Source: Burkholderiaceae bacterium (GTDB lineage Bacteria > Pseudomonadota > Gammaproteobacteria > Burkholderiales > Burkholderiaceae_C). Taken from it: a DNA stretch of 64,000 nucleotides. This document shows positions 61,006-64,000 of the stretch, piece by piece. The stretch lies in contig JAGOPK010000001.1 of NCBI GenBank assembly GCA_017992055.1, forward strand, positions 496,001 through 560,000. The letters are read 5' to 3'. Position 1 is the stretch's first letter; each line of letters begins with the position of its first letter. The position numbers were made by a program, and so were the translations under genes. The notes under the pieces are model-generated. The model was not told the origin of the DNA and ran no database searches. It saw only the letters and a list, made by a program, of their open reading frames with translations.

Positions 61006-62622
61006 ATGTCCGATACGCATCTGCTCCACGATCTTCCGCTGCATGCCGCGCTGCGCCAGCCGCAGGCTGCGGCCCTGGGCGACGCCGGCCGGTCCATGGC
61101 CTATGGGCCGCTGGCGGAGCAGGTGCAGGCCCTGGCCAGCGGCCTGCGGGCATTGGATCTGCCGCGCACAGGCCGCGTCGGCATCTGGCTGGACAAGCGG
61201 CTGGAAACCGTGATCGCCAGTTTCGCCGCGCCAGCCGCCGGTGGCGTGATGGTGCCGATGAACCCGCTGCTCAAGCCCGAGCAGGTGGCCTACATCGCGC
61301 GCGACTGCAATGTGCGGGTGCTGATCACCTCGCCGGAGCGGCTGGCCCTGCTGCAGCCGGTGCTGACCCAGTGTCCCGACCTGCGCCATCTGGTGCTGAC
61401 CGACGCCGCAGCCCAGGCCGCCGTGGCGCTGCCGCCGGGCCTGTCGCTGCACCGCTGGTCCGATCTGCTGGCGGCGCCGGCGGCCGCGGGCCACCGCGTC
61501 ATCGACACCGATCTCTGCGCCATCCTCTACACCAGCGGCTCCACCGGCCGTCCCAAGGGCGTGGTGCTGAGCCATCGCAATATGGTGGCCGGCGCCAAGA
61601 GCGTGGCCTCCTACCTGGGCAACCATGGCGGCGATACGCTGCTGGCCGCGCTGCCGCTGAGTTTCGACGCCGGCTTCAGCCAGCTGACCACGGCCTTCCA
61701 CGTCGGTGCCCGCGTGGTGCTGCTCAACTACCTGCTGCCGCGCGATGTGCTCAAGGCCATGGCGCGCGAGAAGGTCACCGGCCTGACGGCGGTGCCGCCG
61801 CTGTACATCCAGCTGACGCAGATCGCCGACTGGCCGGCCGAGATCAACCAGCATCTGCGCTACTTCGCCAACACCGGCGGCCGCATGCCGCGCGAGACGC
61901 TGGACCAGCTGCGCGCCAGGATGCCCGCGGCCAAGCCGTTCTTGATGTACGGCCTGACCGAGGCCTTCCGCTCGACCTACCTGCCGCCGGAGCAGGTGGA
62001 TCGCCGTCCCGATTCCATCGGCAAGGCCATCCCCAATGCCGAGATCCTGGTGCTGCGCGAGGACGGCAGCGAATGCGCGCCCGACGAGCCCGGCGAACTG
62101 GTGCACCGCGGTGCCCTGGTCGGCCAGGGCTACTGGAACGACGCCGAGAAGACCGCCGAGCGCTACAAGCCGCTGCCGGCGGGCGTGGGTGGGCGCGAGG
62201 CCGGGCTGATGCTGCCGGAAATCGCCGTGTACTCGGGCGACACCGTGCGCCGCGATGCCGAGGGCTATCTGTACTTCATCGGCCGGCGCGACGAGATGAT
62301 GAAGACCTCGGGCTACCGCGTCAGCCCGACCGAGGTGGAAGAGGTGCTGTACGCCAGCCAGCGCGTGGGCGAATGCGCAGCCTTCGGCGTCGACCATGCG
62401 ACGCTGGGCCAGGCCATCCAGGTCATCGCCACGCCGCCCGCCGGCGCGGACACGGTGGACGTGGCCGCGCTGCTGGCCGACTGCAAGACGCGCATGCCGG
62501 CCTACATGGTGCCGCATGGCATCGAGGTGGTGGCCGGGCCGCTGCCGCGCAATCCCAACGGCAAGATCGACCGCAAGGCGCTGTCCACCCAGTGGGTGGA
62601 GCGCCACCCGCCGCAGGCCTGA
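61006..62622 (+). CDS. acyl-CoA ligase (AMP-forming), exosortase A system-associated
   Basis: A 538-residue ANL-superfamily enzyme. It has the P-loop LYTSGSTGRPKGVVLSH, the adenine-binding LMYGLTEAFRSTYLPP, the hinge/Asp motif FIGRRDEMMKTSGYRVSP and the C-terminal catalytic Lys in NPNGKIDRKALS. It activates a carboxylic acid as acyl-adenylate for CoA or the divergent acyl carrier protein. ATG 61006 is chosen by family length. The only good SD (GGAGG near 60985) is far from it, and TTG 60952 is a poorer start. It ends 24 bases before the convergent epimerase gene. Confidence 0.92.
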   Translation: MSDTHLLHDLPLHAALRQPQAAALGDAGRSMAYGPLAEQVQALASGLRALDLPRTGRVGIWLDKRLETVIASFAAPAAGGVMVPMNPLLKPEQVAYIARDCNVRVLITSPERLALLQPVLTQCPDLRHLVLTDAAAQAAVALPPGLSLHRWSDLLAAPAAAGHRVIDTDLCAILYTSGSTGRPKGVVLSHRNMVAGAKSVASYLGNHGGDTLLAALPLSFDAGFSQLTTAFHVGARVVLLNYLLPRDVLKAMAREKVTGLTAVPPLYIQLTQIADWPAEINQHLRYFANTGGRMPRETLDQLRARMPAAKPFLMYGLTEAFRSTYLPPEQVDRRPDSIGKAIPNAEILVLREDGSECAPDEPGELVHRGALVGQGYWNDAEKTAERYKPLPAGVGGREAGLMLPEIAVYSGDTVRRDAEGYLYFIGRRDEMMKTSGYRVSPTEVEEVLYASQRVGECAAFGVDHATLGQAIQVIATPPAGADTVDVAALLADCKTRMPAYMVPHGIEVVAGPLPRNPNGKIDRKALSTQWVERHPPQA

Positions 62623-62654
62623 GCTGCAGGCCCGCGGCGCGGGGCTTCAGGCCT
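62615..62654. terminator. candidate bidirectional stem-loop between convergent ligase and epimerase genes
   Basis: AGGCCTGA (62615-62622) and TCAGGCCT (62647-62654) are perfect inverted copies that include the two stop codons. Inside them CCCGC-GGC-GCGGG (62631-62643) forms a second 5-bp stem extended by two pairs past one mismatch. There is no T-run on either side, so intrinsic termination is uncertain. It may slow polymerase or protect 3' ends. Confidence 0.35.
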
Positions 62655-63654
62655 TGAAGTAGCTGCGGTACCAGGCCACGAAGCGGCCCACGCCTTCGTC
62701 GATGGGCGTGGCCGGGTGGAAGCCGGTCCAGCGCTCCAGCTCCGACACATCGGCAAAGGTCGCCGGCACGTCGCCGGGCTGGATGTCGCGCAGCTCCTTC
62801 ACCGCGGTCTTGCCGGTGTGGCGCTCGATGGCCGAGATGAAGTCCATCAGCTGCACCGGGTTCTGGTTGCCGATGTTGAACACGCGGTACGGCGCCCAGC
62901 TGCTGGCGGTGTCGGCCGCCACCTTGTCGTAGCCGGCATCGGCCTGCGGCGGGCGGTCCAGCGTGTGCACCACGCCGGCGGCGATGTCGTCGATGTAGGT
63001 GAAGTCGCGCACCATCTTGCCGTGGTTGAAGACCTGGATCGGCTCGCCGGCCAGGATGGCGCGGGTGAACAGGAACAGCGCCATGTCCGGCCGGCCCCAG
63101 GGGCCGTAGACGGTGAAGAAGCGCAGGCCGGTGGTGGGCAGGTTGAACAGATGGCTGTAGGTGTGGGCCATCAGCTCGTTGGCCTTCTTGGTGGCCGCGT
63201 ACAGGCTCACCGGATGGTCTACGCCATGGTGTTCGGAAAACGGCATCTGCGTATTGCCGCCGTAGACGCTGGAGCTGGACGCGTACACCAGGTGCTGGAC
63301 GCCCGAGTGCCGGCAGCCTTCGAGGATGTTGGTGAAGCCGACGATGTTGCTGTCGATGTAGGCATGCGGGTCGACCAGCGAGTGGCGCACGCCGGCCTGG
63401 GCCGCCAGGTGCACCACGCGGTCGAAGCGCTGGCGCTGGAACAGTTCGGCCATGCCCGGGCGATCGGCCACGTCCATCTGCACGAAGCTGAAGCCCTTGC
63501 CGCCGCTCAGCCGCGCCAGCCGGTCATGCTTGAGCTTGGGGTCGTAATAGGCGTTCAGGTTGTCCAGGCCGACCACGGTGTCGCCGCGGTCGAGCAGGAT
63601 GCGGGCGACATGCGAGCCGATGAAGCCGGCGGCGCCGGTGAGCAGGATGTTCAT
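62647..63654 (-). CDS. NAD-dependent UDP-glucuronate 4-epimerase family protein
   Basis: A 335-residue extended short-chain dehydrogenase: NAD loop [19 protein letters not shown], catalytic Ser/Tyr/Lys in [10 protein letters not shown] and [11 protein letters not shown], and [19 protein letters not shown], the signature block of UDP-glucuronate (or galacturonate) epimerases of the CapI/LspL group. It interconverts UDP-glucuronate and UDP-galacturonate. The neighbouring UDP-glucose dehydrogenase would supply the substrate. ATG 63654 was chosen. The divergent 173-base gap to that gene carries an 18-bp inverted repeat. Substrate C4 epimerase assignment is by family resemblance. Confidence 0.9.
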   Translation of the reverse strand: MNILLTGAAGFIGSHVARILLDRGDTVVGLDNLNAYYDPKLKHDRLARLSGGKGFSFVQMDVADRPGMAELFQRQRFDRVVHLAAQAGVRHSLVDPHAYIDSNIVGFTNILEGCRHSGVQHLVYASSSSVYGGNTQMPFSEHHGVDHPVSLYAATKKANELMAHTYSHLFNLPTTGLRFFTVYGPWGRPDMALFLFTRAILAGEPIQVFNHGKMVRDFTYIDDIAAGVVHTLDRPPQADAGYDKVAADTASSWAPYRVFNIGNQNPVQLMDFISAIERHTGKTAVKELRDIQPGDVPATFADVSELERWTGFHPATPIDEGVGRFVAWYRSYFKA

Positions 63655-63727
63655 GGGGAAGCCACAGCAGTTTGCTGCGCATTGTCTGCCAGCCCCAGGC
63701 GCTGCAACGCTGCTGTGCGCTTGCCGT

Positions 63728-63745
63728 CCGTGGCAGGTGCCACGG
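63728..63745. promoter_or_regulatory. perfect 18-bp inverted repeat, candidate operator
   Basis: CCGTGGCA-GG-TGCCACGG is a perfect 8-bp inverted repeat with a 2-base centre in the divergent region between the epimerase and UDP-glucose dehydrogenase genes. It lies 73 bases upstream of the epimerase ATG and 82 bases upstream of the dehydrogenase ATG. The size and symmetry suit a dimeric regulator that could control both sugar-nucleotide genes. The regulator is unknown. Confidence 0.5.
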
Positions 63746-63827
63746 CTTGGGGGGCCCGGCAAGCCCTGATCTGCAGGCGCCTGAATGCACAATCCGCGCA
63801 GTCTCTCCTTCTGAGGTCCTTGCAGCG

Positions 63828-64000
63828 ATGAAGATCACCGTGGTTGGCGCCGGTTATGTCGGTTTGGTGACGGGTGCCTGCCTGTCGGAAATGGGCAACC
63901 ATGTGGTCTGCCTGGACGTGGACCCGCGCAAGATCGACATGCTCAATCGTGGCGAGATCCCGATCCACGAGCCGGGGCTGGACGCCATCGTGCAGCGCAA
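63828..64000 (+). CDS. ugd: UDP-glucose 6-dehydrogenase (5' part, cut by window end)
   Basis: The first 57 codons are present: [20 protein letters not shown] with the NAD-binding GXGXXG, the acidic strand [14 protein letters not shown] and [12 protein letters not shown]. These are the unmistakable N-terminus of UDP-glucose/GDP-mannose dehydrogenases, with the EPGLD segment favouring UDP-glucose. It oxidises UDP-glucose to UDP-glucuronate for the divergent epimerase. ATG 63828 has GAGG about 12 bases upstream, a long spacing. The rest of the gene lies beyond the window. Confidence 0.93.
   Translation, partial: MKITVVGAGYVGLVTGACLSEMGNHVVCLDVDPRKIDMLNRGEIPIHEPGLDAIVQR

Noticed and set aside
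1..64000. CRISPR arrays, tRNA/rRNA genes, insertion sequences, phage or plasmid origins
   Set aside because: I saw no regularly spaced repeats, cloverleaf tails, transposase-like proteins or integrase-like genes. Compositional shifts at 32.7-34.2 kb and 44-46.2 kb show no mobile-element ends.

Overview
The window is GC-rich (close to 70% G+C in most genes). It is almost entirely an envelope-polysaccharide region built around the exosortase A (XrtA)/PEP-CTERM system. The gene families, the PrsT/XrtA set, Kdo genes and the base composition suggest a betaproteobacterium of the Burkholderiales (Rubrivivax/Leptothrix/Ideonella-like). That placement is an inference, because there is no rRNA or other taxonomic marker in the window. 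I saw no tRNA, rRNA, insertion sequence, CRISPR array or phage gene.

Layout. 84-4372 (minus): a four-gene LolD-like ATPase / FtsX-type permease / LolA-like periplasmic protein / outer-membrane barrel cassette. 4519-5690 (plus): a membrane hexapeptide-repeat protein and an SRPBCC protein. 5683-8460 (minus): the TPR lipoprotein PrsT. 8820-9806 (plus): one PEP-CTERM protein, resembling the flocculation protein PepA, with an excellent sigma-54 promoter in front and a strong terminator behind. 9940-13551 (minus): a ThiF-like / nitroreductase-like / GMC oxidoreductase operon of unknown role.

13785-32714 (plus): a tightly coupled 15-gene EPS operon with outer-membrane export lipoprotein, chain-length protein, tyrosine autokinase, outer-membrane barrel, AAA ATPase, DUF3473 deacetylase, FemAB-like protein, glycosyltransferases, XrtA itself, an amidotransferase, an O-ligase-like protein and a second deacetylase. 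A lower-GC membrane protein (32834-34177) follows. 34270-49866 (minus): a second glycan block with an SMR-like protein, a HAD-UbiA fusion, an asparagine-synthase-like protein, several glycosyltransferases, a WbsX-like protein, a methyltransferase, an alpha-toroid protein, a Wzt/Wzm ABC exporter and a KdtA-like transferase. 49986-51155 is a lone plus-strand glycosyltransferase. 51130-60796 (minus): glycosyltransferase, TPR protein, Wzx-like flippase, kdsA, kdsD, a FemAB-like protein, a DegT aminotransferase, the two XrtA-associated hydrolases and an acyl carrier protein. 61006-62622 (plus): the XrtA-associated acyl-CoA ligase. 62647-63654 (minus): a UDP-glucuronate epimerase. 63828 onward (plus): the start of a UDP-glucose dehydrogenase.

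How it fits together: the last two genes supply uronic-acid sugar nucleotides. The glycosyltransferases assemble one or more glycans. The Wza/Wzc-type proteins, the Wzm/Wzt transporter and the Wzx flippase offer separate export routes. XrtA processes the PEP-CTERM protein, which probably becomes attached to, or works with, the exported matrix. The priming phosphoglycosyltransferase, kdsB and the PrsK/PrsR regulators that usually accompany such loci are not in this window.
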